DNA from: Armatimonadota bacterium
GTDB lineage: Bacteria; Armatimonadota; Hebobacteria; CAIYQO01
Direction: 5' to 3'
Assembly (NCBI GenBank): GCA_020060775.1
Contig: JAGUZN010000235.1
Location: forward strand, 1 to 52,294
DNA length: 52,294 bases
Below are positions 17,069-25,381 of this stretch, piece by piece; positions within the stretch are counted from its first letter, which is position 1, and each line of letters starts with the position of its first letter. The notes beneath the pieces were generated by a model that was given only the letters and a program-made list of their open reading frames with translations, was not told the origin of the DNA and did not search any database. The translations under genes were made by a program, and so were the position numbers.

Positions 17069-17547
17069 CGCCCATCCTCCACCGGCAGGACCACCTCCGG
17101 CAACGCGGGGGGGAGTTCGTCCGACTGCTGCGCTCCCTGCTCCGTCGCGGCAGTCGGCAACGCCCGCGGGTACAGCAGCGTGCTCAGTTCGTACTGCCGC
17201 GTGCCCGCCTGCCACTCCACCGTGATATGGAGGGGGTACAGGCCGTTGGCATCCGCCGACGACACTTCGGCCGTCCAGGTATAACCGGTCGCGATGTCAT
17301 CGAACGTGCCAGTGAACTCTCCCGCTTCCAGTGCCGCATTGCGCTCAAACTCAGCCGCCACCTGTTGCGCCAGCGCCACCCCGCGCGAGTAGCCGGCGGC
17401 GGCCGCGCTGCTGCGCAGACAGGCCGAGATGGCGCCCAGCACCGCGACGATGCCTACCGCGAGCACCGTCATGGCGGCAATAACCTCCAGAAGCGTCAGG
17501 CCGCGCGACATCCGGCGCCGGAACGAGTTCTGCGATCGTATCCTCAT
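17065..17547 (-). CDS. gspI: Type II secretion minor pseudopilin GspI
   Basis: The 160-residue protein has a prepilin leader, RGLTLLEVIAAMTVLAVGIVA (15-35), where Leu replaces the usual Phe after the cleavage glycine, followed by a small domain. The LLEV and AVGIVAVLGA pattern is typical of GspI/PilV. It overlaps both neighbours by ATGA. A ~30-residue Pro/Glu-rich tail is an extension. Confidence 0.85.
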   Translation of the reverse strand: MRIRSQNSFRRRMSRGLTLLEVIAAMTVLAVGIVAVLGAISACLRSSAAAAGYSRGVALAQQVAAEFERNAALEAGEFTGTFDDIATGYTWTAEVSSADANGLYPLHITVEWQAGTRQYELSTLLYPRALPTAATEQGAQQSDELPPALPEVVLPVEDGR

Positions 17548-18065
17548 GGTTCGTCTTCGGCAAGCGCGCAGCGCCCGGTCACCGCGTCGACCAGCACCAC
17601 GCGCTCCAGTCCACGCGCGTTGCGCAGGGTGATGCCCACCTCCTCGCCGTGCCCAAGCGGCGTAAAGGTGACCGTGGCGTCTTCATCCTGCGGCGTTACT
17701 TCTTCGCGCACCACACGCGCCACCGTCACGCCGTCAGGCAGTGGCCGAAAGCGTCCCGCCGGCGTGGTAACCGCCCGCCAACGCTCCGCCCCGGCATCAT
17801 CGAATTCATGAGCGTGGACCGAGACGCCGCTTCGCTCGCGATCGAAGCGCACCATCGCGTCAGTCTGCTGTGCGACCGCATGACTCCGCGCGTACTGCAA
17901 CGCGGCGATGACCATGCGCGTGCCGGCGCGCAATCGCGCCTCTTCCAGAGTGGGCGCGATGGACACCGTCACCATGCCGGTGAGCAGGGCGGTGACGCAC
18001 AGCACCACCAGCAGCTCGAGCAAGGTGAAACCGCGCTTACTCCCAGTTGGTGATATCCGCGTCAC
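17544..18065 (-). CDS. gspH: Type II secretion pseudopilin GspH
   Basis: The 173-residue protein has leader KRGFTLLELLVVLCVTALLTG (10-30) and the GspH/FimT pattern LEEARLRAGTRMVIAALQYARSHAV, then a beta sandwich (TVTFTPLGHGEEVGITLRNARG). I chose the GTG at 18065, which has AAGGTGG about 8 nt upstream. This makes the gene overlap the end of gspG by 29 bp; in-frame starts further upstream would run deep into gspG and are unlikely. Confidence 0.85.
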   Translation of the reverse strand: MTRISPTGSKRGFTLLELLVVLCVTALLTGMVTVSIAPTLEEARLRAGTRMVIAALQYARSHAVAQQTDAMVRFDRERSGVSVHAHEFDDAGAERWRAVTTPAGRFRPLPDGVTVARVVREEVTPQDEDATVTFTPLGHGEEVGITLRNARGLERVVLVDAVTGRCALAEDEP

Positions 18066-18474
18066 TCCCGGTACCACCTTCCGCCCCGTCACGACCGAGT
18101 GAATACAGGTCGTACGAGTCCGCGTTCTTTTCGCCAGGCACAATATAGATATACGGGCGGTCCCATGGGTCATTCGGCACCGGCTTTTTGATGTACGGGC
18201 CATCCCAGCGCGGCAGGTCGACGCCGCCCGGTTTAGTACGCAGGTCTTCCAACTCGTTCGGGTACACGCCGTTCTGCAGTTGATACTGGTCGATGGCGCT
18301 GCCCAGGTTTTCGATATCCGCGGTGGCGCGCACCAGTTTGGCCTGTTCCGCACGCTTGGTGACCACCACAGTCACCGTGCCGGCCAACAACACCAGGATG
18401 AACATGACCACCAGCAACTCAAGCAAGGAAAACCCTCGCTGTCGCAATAACATCCGTGGGCTCTTCATGGACAT
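18037..18474 (-). CDS. gspG: Type II secretion major pseudopilin GspG
   Basis: The 145-residue major pseudopilin has leader QRGFSLLELLVVMFILVLLAG and the GspG body: YQLQNGVYPNELEDL, PWDRPYIY, and the C-terminal loop GRDGAEGGTGSDADITNWE, which matches the calcium-binding loop of GspG. That loop is the best single sign that this is a type II secretion system and not a type IV pilus. I chose the ATG at 18474 with AGGAG 6 nt upstream; an in-frame ATG at 18504 lacks a site. Confidence 0.95.
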   Translation of the reverse strand: MSMKSPRMLLRQRGFSLLELLVVMFILVLLAGTVTVVVTKRAEQAKLVRATADIENLGSAIDQYQLQNGVYPNELEDLRTKPGGVDLPRWDGPYIKKPVPNDPWDRPYIYIVPGEKNADSYDLYSLGRDGAEGGTGSDADITNWE

Positions 18475-18509
18475 ACCTCTCTCCTGTTCCACTCGATGCA
18501 GCATCGCGG

Positions 18510-19739
18510 TTACTTCCCCAGCAGATCGATCTGGAAGATGGGCAACAGCATCGATAGCATTATGCCGCCCATCACCCCGCCGACCGTAATGATGATCAAC
18601 GGCTCGAGCAGCGAGACCAGACTCTTTAGCGAGGCGTCCACCTCCACATCGTAGGTGGCGGCCACGGTGAGCAGCATGCTGCGCAGATCCCCCGTTTCCT
18701 CGCCGATCCCGATCATGTGCGTGAGCAATGGGGGAAACACGCCCGTCTGCTGCAGACGTTCGGCAAAACGTTCGCCCTCGCGCATTCCCTCGCGGGCGCG
18801 GTCGGTGGCCTGCGCGAGGACTTCATTATCCAGCACGTCCCGCACCACCGCCAGCGCATCCAACAGCGGCACGCCGCCCTGCATCAGGGTGGCGGTCGTG
18901 CGCGCAAAGCGCGACATCGCTGCTTTGAGCGTCAGCTTGCCAAAGAGCGGCAGGCGCAGGCGCCAACGATCCACCCGCACACGCCCGCCCGGCGTCCGGG
19001 CATAGCGCCATATCCCACAAGCAGCGAGCACGCCGCCCAGCAACACCGCCCACCCCCAGTGTTGTAGGAAATGCGATAGGCCGAGCAAAATCACTGTGGG
19101 CAGCGGCAGCGCCTGTCCGAACTCATCGAACATGGCCGCGAACTTCGGCACTACAAAGGTGACGAGCAGCATGATGGCCAGCGTGCCGGCGCCCACCAGC
19201 AAGGTCGGGTAGGCCAGCGCGCCGCGAATCTGCATGCGGCGGGTCTGTTCCTGCTCCTGGTAATCCGCCAGCCAATTCAGCACGCTGGAGAGCTGTCCGC
19301 TCGCTTCGCCCGCCTTCACCATGTTGATGTACAGCGGCGGAAACACCTCGGGCGCCGATGCCAGCGCCTCCCAGAGCGCATGGCCCGTGCGCACCTCCTC
19401 CTGCATGCGCTGCAGTACCGCGCGCAGGCGCGGATTTTCCGTGTGCCCGGTCAGCGCGGCAAAGGCCGCCATCAACGGCACACCGCCGGCCACCAGGTTC
19501 GCCAACTGCCGGGTGAGCACGGCCAGATCACCCGCCATCCCGCGCCCGACCAGCGACCCCAGCAGGCTGCCCCCGGCGGGCGCCTCAGCCTGGCGCGTTT
19601 CGATCGGGCTCACCGCCATCGGGAAAATGGCGCGCGTCTTCAGCAATGCCGTCGCACCGTGCACATCATCGGCAATGATGTCACCGTGCACCGGCTTGCC
19701 GGCCTGATCGATTCCACGATAAGCGAAGGTGGTTGGCAT
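18510..19739 (-). CDS. gspF: Type II secretion inner-membrane platform protein GspF
   Basis: The 409-residue polytopic protein starts FAYRGIDQAGKPVHGDIIADD, the standard GspF/PilC opening. Two GspF repeats follow, with helices at roughly 170-200, 215-245 and 375-400. LTRQLANLVAGGVPLMAAFAAL and FARTTATLMQGGVPLLDAL are the paired repeat motifs, and IGEETGDLRSML is also typical. It recruits the ATPase GspE. Length matches the family. Confidence 0.95.
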   Translation of the reverse strand: MPTTFAYRGIDQAGKPVHGDIIADDVHGATALLKTRAIFPMAVSPIETRQAEAPAGGSLLGSLVGRGMAGDLAVLTRQLANLVAGGVPLMAAFAALTGHTENPRLRAVLQRMQEEVRTGHALWEALASAPEVFPPLYINMVKAGEASGQLSSVLNWLADYQEQEQTRRMQIRGALAYPTLLVGAGTLAIMLLVTFVVPKFAAMFDEFGQALPLPTVILLGLSHFLQHWGWAVLLGGVLAACGIWRYARTPGGRVRVDRWRLRLPLFGKLTLKAAMSRFARTTATLMQGGVPLLDALAVVRDVLDNEVLAQATDRAREGMREGERFAERLQQTGVFPPLLTHMIGIGEETGDLRSMLLTVAATYDVEVDASLKSLVSLLEPLIIITVGGVMGGIMLSMLLPIFQIDLLGK

Positions 19740-19759
19740 ACGGGTATTCTGCGTTTCGG

Positions 19760-21454
19760 TTACGCGTCTTCTACCGGTTCAATATCATCCTGCCGCGTCA
19801 CGCGCAGCACTTCCTCCACGGTAGTGGCCCCCTGCTGCACTTTCCGCCAGCCATCTTCCCGCAGGGTGCGCATCCCCTGCTGGCAGGCCACCGTGCGAAT
19901 GGTGGATGCGGGCGCGCGTTCCATCACCAATGGCCGGAGGGCATTGCTCATCACCAGCAATTCGTAGATGCCGGTGCGGCCGCGATATCCACTCTGCTTG
20001 CACTGATCGCACCCCCGCCCCGTGTACAGCGTGTCCTGTGAACTGATGGGGAACTCGCCTCCGGTAAACTTTGTCAGCAACGTCTCCATGTCGCGGCGCG
20101 GCTCCTTACAATGCTGGCAGATGGTGCGCACCAGGCGTTGTGCGAGCACGGCCTCCACGGAAGAGGCCACCAGGTACGGTTCAATACCCATCTCCAGCAG
20201 GCGGGTCACCGCACTGGCGGCATCGTTGGTATGCAGCGTGCTGAACACCAGGTGCCCGGTGAGCGCAGAGTGCACGGCGATCTCCGCGGTTTCCGTGTCG
20301 CGAATTTCGCCCACCATGACGACATCCGGGTCCTGGCGCAGGATGGCGCGCAGCCCGGTGGCGAAGGTCAGGCCGATTTGCGGGTGCACCTGAATCTGGT
20401 TGACGCCGTGCAGTTGGTACTCGATCGGGTCCTCGATGGTCAGGATCTTCTTCTCCGAGGAATATGCCGCACGCAGCGAGGCGTAGAGCGAGGTGGTCTT
20501 CCCGCTGCCCGTCGGCCCGGTGGCGAGGATCATGCCGTGCGGGAGCGTGATCAACTGCTCGATGTACCGCAACGTCTCCGGCAACATGCCGATATCGGTC
20601 AGGCTGTAGTCCATCGCACTGCGGTCGAGCAGGCGGAGGACGACGCTCTCGCCGTACAGCGTGGGCACTGTGGACAGGCGGATATCAATTTCCCGCCCGG
20701 CAATGCGCGTTTTGATGCGCCCGTCCTGCGGCTTGCGGCGCTCCGCGATATCGAGGTTCGCCATGATTTTCAGGCGGGAGATGATGGCTGATTGCAGGCG
20801 CTTGGGCGGCGAGGGCACCTCGTGCAGAATGCCGTCAATGCGGTAGCGCACCTGCACGCCCTTCTCGAACGGTTCGACATGCACGTCGCTGGCACGCTCC
20901 TGCACGGCCTGCCGTAGGATAAGGTTCACCAGCTTGACGACGGTGGCTTCTTTCGCCATCCGTTCCAGATCGCCGATTTCGTGATCCGACTCGTCCAACA
21001 CCTGCACATCGTCTTCGGTGGTGTCGGCGATCATACGACGGGTGTAATGCTCTTCGACCAGCCGCCGGATCTCCCGCGGGTCGGCAAAGACGAGTTCGAC
21101 GTCGCGACCCGTCACCAGCCGGATATCATCCGCAGCCGTTATGTTGAAGGGGTCAGCGACCGCCACACGCAAGGTGATGGGCGTGGCCTGCAACGGCAGC
21201 GCATGGTGGCGGAACGCCAATTCGGTGGGGATGAGCCCGACGACCTTGGGGTCGAGGTTGCGCTCGACGATCTGTACGAGCGGAAGACCGGCTTCACGCG
21301 CCAGGGCCTCCAGCGAGGAATCCGCGGCATTGAGGTCGAGATGGGCGAGCACATCGTCCAGCGACTCTGCGGTATGCTGCTCAACCGTCCGGCCCTGATT
21401 CACCTGTTCACCGCTTACAGCCCTCCTGGTACTCGAAGCATCCTCGATCCGCAC
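19760..21454 (-). CDS. gspE: Type II secretion ATPase GspE
   Basis: The 564-residue hexameric ATPase has an N-terminal GspE-N domain, then the catalytic core with Walker A GPTGSGKTTSL (about 313-323), an Asp-box ILTIEDPIEY, Walker B RQDPDVVMVGEIRD, and a His box ALTGHLVFSTLHTNDA. A tetracysteine zinc motif (CQHC and CDQC) is present, as in GspE and PilB. I chose the GTG at 21454, with GGAGG 6 nt upstream; the GTG at 21460 abuts that site. It is first in the operon. I saw no convincing promoter in the ~100 bp upstream, only a TGAGC/GCTCA palindrome at 21507-21519. Confidence 0.95.
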   Translation of the reverse strand: MRIEDASSTRRAVSGEQVNQGRTVEQHTAESLDDVLAHLDLNAADSSLEALAREAGLPLVQIVERNLDPKVVGLIPTELAFRHHALPLQATPITLRVAVADPFNITAADDIRLVTGRDVELVFADPREIRRLVEEHYTRRMIADTTEDDVQVLDESDHEIGDLERMAKEATVVKLVNLILRQAVQERASDVHVEPFEKGVQVRYRIDGILHEVPSPPKRLQSAIISRLKIMANLDIAERRKPQDGRIKTRIAGREIDIRLSTVPTLYGESVVLRLLDRSAMDYSLTDIGMLPETLRYIEQLITLPHGMILATGPTGSGKTTSLYASLRAAYSSEKKILTIEDPIEYQLHGVNQIQVHPQIGLTFATGLRAILRQDPDVVMVGEIRDTETAEIAVHSALTGHLVFSTLHTNDAASAVTRLLEMGIEPYLVASSVEAVLAQRLVRTICQHCKEPRRDMETLLTKFTGGEFPISSQDTLYTGRGCDQCKQSGYRGRTGIYELLVMSNALRPLVMERAPASTIRTVACQQGMRTLREDGWRKVQQGATTVEEVLRVTRQDDIEPVEDA

Positions 21455-21905
21455 CGCCACCCTCCGTATACCTGATCATGCGCATGTAGCGCCATCATGT
21501 CCTGCCTGAGCTTGGCTCAACAGTCCCTGCTACAATGATCTTACCAAACAGATGTGAAGGAATGATGAAAAAAGTGTTTCGTATTACTTTTGACATCTGG
21601 AAGCGCAAAAGGGTTCTTTGGCAATCATCCTCACGCATGGCGACTTCGATGGCCTGGTCTGCGGCGGTAACCATGCAATCCGCATAACCGTGTTCGGTTG
21701 CTAGAGTAGCCGTTGCCATCCCCTGTGCGCATCATGTGCGCCCACATGCATGAGACGAGGTGACAGGTACCTGAACAGAACATCCCACGGTCCCATGCTA
21801 CAATGCGAACGCACACATTTCCGACAGGTGAACGGATCGGGCAATGCCAATTGCCAACAGATGAAGCTTGATGAGGTCTGTGTCTGTGAGGATTGCGGTG
21901 TAGAA
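21455..21905. other. Intergenic stretch with a weak small-ORF candidate
   Basis: About 450 bp separate gspE from the relic at 21906. On the plus strand an open frame from an ATG at 21795 runs to 21956 (53 codons) and includes CVCEDCGVEL, a CxCxxCG string like a small zinc ribbon. Its last third is antisense to the gluconolactonase relic and it has no clear ribosome site, so it is more likely the broken end of a small cysteine-rich gene than an active one. Nothing else is recognisable. Confidence 0.3.
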
Positions 21906-22064
21906 CTACAAGTCGTCATCGGTGCCGGGGTCCAAACGGAAGACATAGTTGGGTGATTGCTCGGTCTCTTCCTTGGTAATCGCCGACGGATTATCCGTGA
22001 ACCAGATCGTACCGTCGGATTTCACGACGATATCATTCGGGGCATTGAGCCGCTTATCCCCCAT
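21906..22064 (-). pseudogene. Relic of an SMP-30/gluconolactonase-type gene
   Basis: A 52-codon frame begins 3 nt after the SDR stop and reads KRLNAPNDIVVKSDGTIWFTD, the highly conserved blade of SMP-30/gluconolactonase beta-propellers (N-x-PND, GxIWFTD). It then ends at a stop after YVFRLDPGTDDDL. The family is about 290-330 residues, so more than 80 percent is missing on both sides. The frame is the same as that of the SDR upstream. It suggests that a lactonase once followed the dehydrogenase and was deleted. Confidence 0.75.
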
Positions 22065-22067
22065 CGC

Positions 22068-22844
22068 TTATAATCCCTGCATTGTCGGGGCGATGCGCAT
22101 CATCAGGATGTTACTGCGTTCCGGTTGGGTCAGGGTGTAGAAGATGGCCCGTGCGATATCCTCGGCTTCCAGGGCGCTCCCCTCCGCTTCCTGCTGCAGT
22201 TGTTGGGTGACATCAGGGGGCTCGCCGGCCAGGTTGGTGCCGACCAGGCCCGGTTCGATGAGGCTGACGCGGATCTGCTCCTGGTACAGCACTTTGCGCA
22301 GGCTCTCGCTCATCGCCTCGATGCCCGCCTTGGTGGCCACGTAGACATCGCTGCCCGTCTCGCGCACCTTCGCCGAGAGCGATCCGACGTTCACGATATG
22401 CCCTTTGCCCTTGCGTCGCATCATCGTGACCGCTTCGCGCGTACAGACGAGATAGCCCAACACATTGACACGCAACACGTAGAGCATCTCCTCGTAGGAC
22501 ATGTCGAGGGTACTCAGGGCGGGCAGTGCCGCGTTATTCACCAGAATATCAATATCGCCAAACCGGGCACGGGTTTCCTTGAAGACATGCAGGATCTGGT
22601 CTTCATAGGCGTTGTCTGCCGTCAAAGCCAGATAGTCGCCGCCGACGGCCTGCAGCTCCCGTTCAGTATCCTGCAGTTCCTGTGCATGGCGACCATAGAC
22701 CACCACCTTCACGCCGTGTTTCGCCAGTAACAGGGCAGTAGCCCGGCCAATGCCGGTGGTACTGCCGGTGATGATGGCGATCTTGCCATCCAGACGGACC
22801 ACTTCCGGTCCGAACGGTTCTTTCTCTGACTTGCCTTCCGGCAT
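22068..22844 (-). CDS. SDR-family NAD(P)-dependent oxidoreductase
   Basis: The 258-residue classical short-chain dehydrogenase has cofactor motif TGSTTGIG (26-33), NNAA, a catalytic serine in VGSLS, and YVATK with the catalytic Tyr and Lys. R53 in VVVYGRHAQ after beta-2 suggests NADP(H). PEPG-type loop: IEPGLVGTNL. AGGAG precedes the ATG and it starts 12 bp after the 750-residue protein gene, so the two form an operon. With the lactonase relic behind it, an aldose dehydrogenase role is plausible (inference). Confidence 0.9.
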   Translation of the reverse strand: MPEGKSEKEPFGPEVVRLDGKIAIITGSTTGIGRATALLLAKHGVKVVVYGRHAQELQDTERELQAVGGDYLALTADNAYEDQILHVFKETRARFGDIDILVNNAALPALSTLDMSYEEMLYVLRVNVLGYLVCTREAVTMMRRKGKGHIVNVGSLSAKVRETGSDVYVATKAGIEAMSESLRKVLYQEQIRVSLIEPGLVGTNLAGEPPDVTQQLQQEAEGSALEAEDIARAIFYTLTQPERSNILMMRIAPTMQGL

Positions 22845-22856
22845 AATATGCTCCTT

Positions 22857-25109
22857 TCACGCAGCCCACGTAATCACCACATTGCTGCCACCGGACAATT
22901 GGTATTCGCGGTGCCCTTCCGACGTCTCCACGCCTTTGAGTGTCTGCATGTCCGCACTCTTCGCCTGTACCTGATGGTCCGGCAGGCGGTCATTCCGCAG
23001 GGGAATCAGGCGGAGATGGCAGGTGCCGGTGGCCGTGCCGTGCAACTTCAGTTCCACTTGCGGTGTCCCATCCTGGACGGCAAACCGCGCCAACGGATAA
23101 TCGCAGTAGACGAGGAAGGGCAAGCCGCCATGCCGGTGATACGCCTTGATGGTGAAGAGGATGGACGCCCCCGCGCCGTAGATCTCCTGTCCCACCTTCC
23201 CGGGCGGTTGCCACCCCGGATACACATCTTCGAGCGGGATGGCGAGATTCCGGTCGAGATGGCCGTTCATCACCTCTTTGGAGAGGATCTCTTCCGGCAA
23301 TTCGCTCGGGTAATAGCTCCAGGTGCGGGCGAGCGTGCAGCGGAAGTACTCGGCCAGCAAATACGCCACATCGTCCGGGGCATCCCCACCGACGTCGGCC
23401 AGGTACTCCAGGAACGCTTCAAACACCTCGGCTTCTTCAAAGGCCGCCAGATAGGGCGCTTCGGGCATGGGCATCACGCCGAAGAAGGTGGTGTAATGCC
23501 GGGCAGGGCCAAAGTCGCACTCCCACAGGCACATATTTTGAAAACAGCCGGCCAGGCAGACATGCGCCAACCCGAGATACTGGTCATCCTGCGTCTCTTT
23601 CCAGAGATCGAGCATACTGATCGCGGCCCATGTAATATTGTTGAATTGGTAACCCAGGGCGAAATCGAGGCCATGCAGGACTGCCGCCGCCTGTTTCGCC
23701 TCGGACAGATAGCGCTCGTCTCCGGTCAATTTCCACACTTTGAGCATGAGGTAGGCATACAGCCCCGGCACATCCGGTTCACCGGCTTTCAGCCATTCGT
23801 TCCCCCGACGCAGCACGTCCTTGGTGTCCGCCTGAAACATCACCGGCCATTTGTACTCGAAGTGATGGGCCAGGTCGATGACATACTCCACCGAGTTCAT
23901 CAGCAGCGTGCGGGCGTGGTCATACCCTCGTTCCGCCAGGCGCGCGAGATTGGCCAGGCCATGGACGAGATACCAGGAGTCGGTTTCCAGGGTATCACGA
24001 GAGTCCACCCCTTCCTCCGGTTGCTTCTCCGACTGGTAGGGATACCGCAGGAAGCACTGCACATCAGGATCGTAGAACACCGCAAGCCCGTCCAATAAGG
24101 TCTGCACCAATGGAATGGGTTGGCCGACCCATTCCTGATAGTCAAGGAGTGGCATGAGCACATTGAAGAGGGTCAGACTCTCGGGACGCCAGGCGTTGGT
24201 ACCCACATAGGCATTCAAGTACCGCTTCCCCTCCCAGACCGTGGAGCAGGCATCGGATTCCGTCAGATCACGCAGCGTGGCCTGCGCGCGGTCCGGCCAA
24301 TGCCGATAGGGCATCTCGGGTTTGGGCAAATGCCGGTAGATGTCCACCAATAGCTCAAGAAAGCGGACCGCGCCTTGATCGCTTTCACGGGGCACATCGG
24401 GGACGATGCGTATGTACGCATCGGAGATGACCACTGCATGCCCACCTGGGAGCGCGTCTCGTTCGGCGAGTGGCGGCGTGTAGCCGAGCTCCGGCCAACT
24501 GCCGCCGACGCGGGTATTCGGCTCCGTATGGTTGAGGGCACAATACTCGTTCAATGCCGTCAGGTTCTGCACATAGAGTAGCGATCCGGATTCCGGCTCC
24601 AGTAGGGAGAAATAGATCATGCCGGTGCCCGGACCACGTTGCGCCGCCCGCACAATCCCTTTCGTCTCCAGGGGATTCCACCCCGTATCCAGCGGATAGA
24701 GGTCTACCGGCCAGAACGGCATAAAGAGATCGCCGACCGGGGTCATCGTCACCGTAAAATGGAGGAACGTATGCTTCTCCTCCAGTACGTCGATCTGCAC
24801 GACAAAGGAGGCATATCCATCGTTGGCACGGATGATGGTCCTGTACTCCGTGTCTTCCAGCACCTCGTATGCAAATGCCCCCTCCGGCGAGTAGGCGGTG
24901 CGGAGCAACACGCCTCCGCCGGACGCCCAGCGCCCGACAATCCACAGGCTTTGCTGGCCACCGCGCACATCCCAGGTAAACTGATCCCCCTGGCGTTGGA
25001 GAAACGGCGCGTGGGCTTGTTGTGATAACTCATGCACGGTGGCATACAGCCAGGGGCTCGCGCCCCGCACGGGTGACGGTTCTAGTGACTCTTTCTGCTG
25101 CTCGCCCAT
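22857..25109 (-). CDS. Large cytoplasmic protein, alpha-toroid glycosidase-like, unknown family
   Basis: This 750-residue protein has no signal peptide. The first ~260 residues are beta-rich (FTWDVRGGQQSLWIVGRW; HTFLHFTVTMTPVGDLFMPF). Residues ~270-650 look like successive helical hairpins with aromatic and acidic residues at their starts (ETDSWYLVHGLANLARLAER; GLYAYLMLKVWKLTGDERY; NITWAAISMLDLWKETQDDQY). This resembles the (alpha/alpha)6 toroids of glycoside hydrolases and polysaccharide lyases. A C-terminal beta domain follows. I cannot name a family. AAGGAG lies before the ATG. It is co-transcribed with the SDR and divergent from the sugar dehydrogenase operon, so it likely acts on an oligosaccharide feeding that pathway. 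Confidence 0.7.
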   Translation of the reverse strand: MGEQQKESLEPSPVRGASPWLYATVHELSQQAHAPFLQRQGDQFTWDVRGGQQSLWIVGRWASGGGVLLRTAYSPEGAFAYEVLEDTEYRTIIRANDGYASFVVQIDVLEEKHTFLHFTVTMTPVGDLFMPFWPVDLYPLDTGWNPLETKGIVRAAQRGPGTGMIYFSLLEPESGSLLYVQNLTALNEYCALNHTEPNTRVGGSWPELGYTPPLAERDALPGGHAVVISDAYIRIVPDVPRESDQGAVRFLELLVDIYRHLPKPEMPYRHWPDRAQATLRDLTESDACSTVWEGKRYLNAYVGTNAWRPESLTLFNVLMPLLDYQEWVGQPIPLVQTLLDGLAVFYDPDVQCFLRYPYQSEKQPEEGVDSRDTLETDSWYLVHGLANLARLAERGYDHARTLLMNSVEYVIDLAHHFEYKWPVMFQADTKDVLRRGNEWLKAGEPDVPGLYAYLMLKVWKLTGDERYLSEAKQAAAVLHGLDFALGYQFNNITWAAISMLDLWKETQDDQYLGLAHVCLAGCFQNMCLWECDFGPARHYTTFFGVMPMPEAPYLAAFEEAEVFEAFLEYLADVGGDAPDDVAYLLAEYFRCTLARTWSYYPSELPEEILSKEVMNGHLDRNLAIPLEDVYPGWQPPGKVGQEIYGAGASILFTIKAYHRHGGLPFLVYCDYPLARFAVQDGTPQVELKLHGTATGTCHLRLIPLRNDRLPDHQVQAKSADMQTLKGVETSEGHREYQLSGGSNVVITWAA

Positions 25110-25128
25110 AGGTTACTCCTTATCATAC

Positions 25129-25154
25129 GTGGTACCACCGGCGATAGTGCTATC
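25129..25154. repeat. Palindromes in the divergent intergenic region
   Basis: GTGGTACCAC (25129-25138) is a perfect 10-bp palindrome. GATAG/CTATC (25143-25147, 25150-25154) is a second, overlapped by AGTG/CACT. They lie 20-45 bp upstream of the 750-residue protein gene and may be operator sites for the divergent operons. Confidence 0.35.
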
Positions 25155-25258
25155 ACTGTAGCGAATCCAGCGCTGCAGGCATGCGCAGGAATCCTCCATT
25201 GCGGTAAGGGATGGGGCTATGTCTGACAAACTGGAAGGAAGTGGGCCCTTCGCCACGC

Positions 25259-25312
25259 TATACTGAAACGCGCGCATCCTGCAGGCAACATCGCGAGAGG
25301 GATTGCCTGCAG
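25259..25312 (+). promoter_or_regulatory. Candidate -10 and leader hairpin of the sugar operon
   Basis: TATACT (25259-25264) is a good -10 with no clear -35. Just downstream, CTGCAGGCAA (25279-25288) and TTGCCTGCAG (25303-25312) make a perfect 10-bp inverted repeat with a 14-nt loop, in the predicted 5' leader about 70 nt before the start codon. A third copy of CTGCAGGCA lies at 25173-25181. It could be a transcript hairpin or a paired protein-binding site. Confidence 0.45.
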
Positions 25313-25381
25313 CAGATGCCGGAACCACGCACGCGTCACAGGCGATCACGATCTTTGTCCGGTGGGAGGGAGAACAACCAC

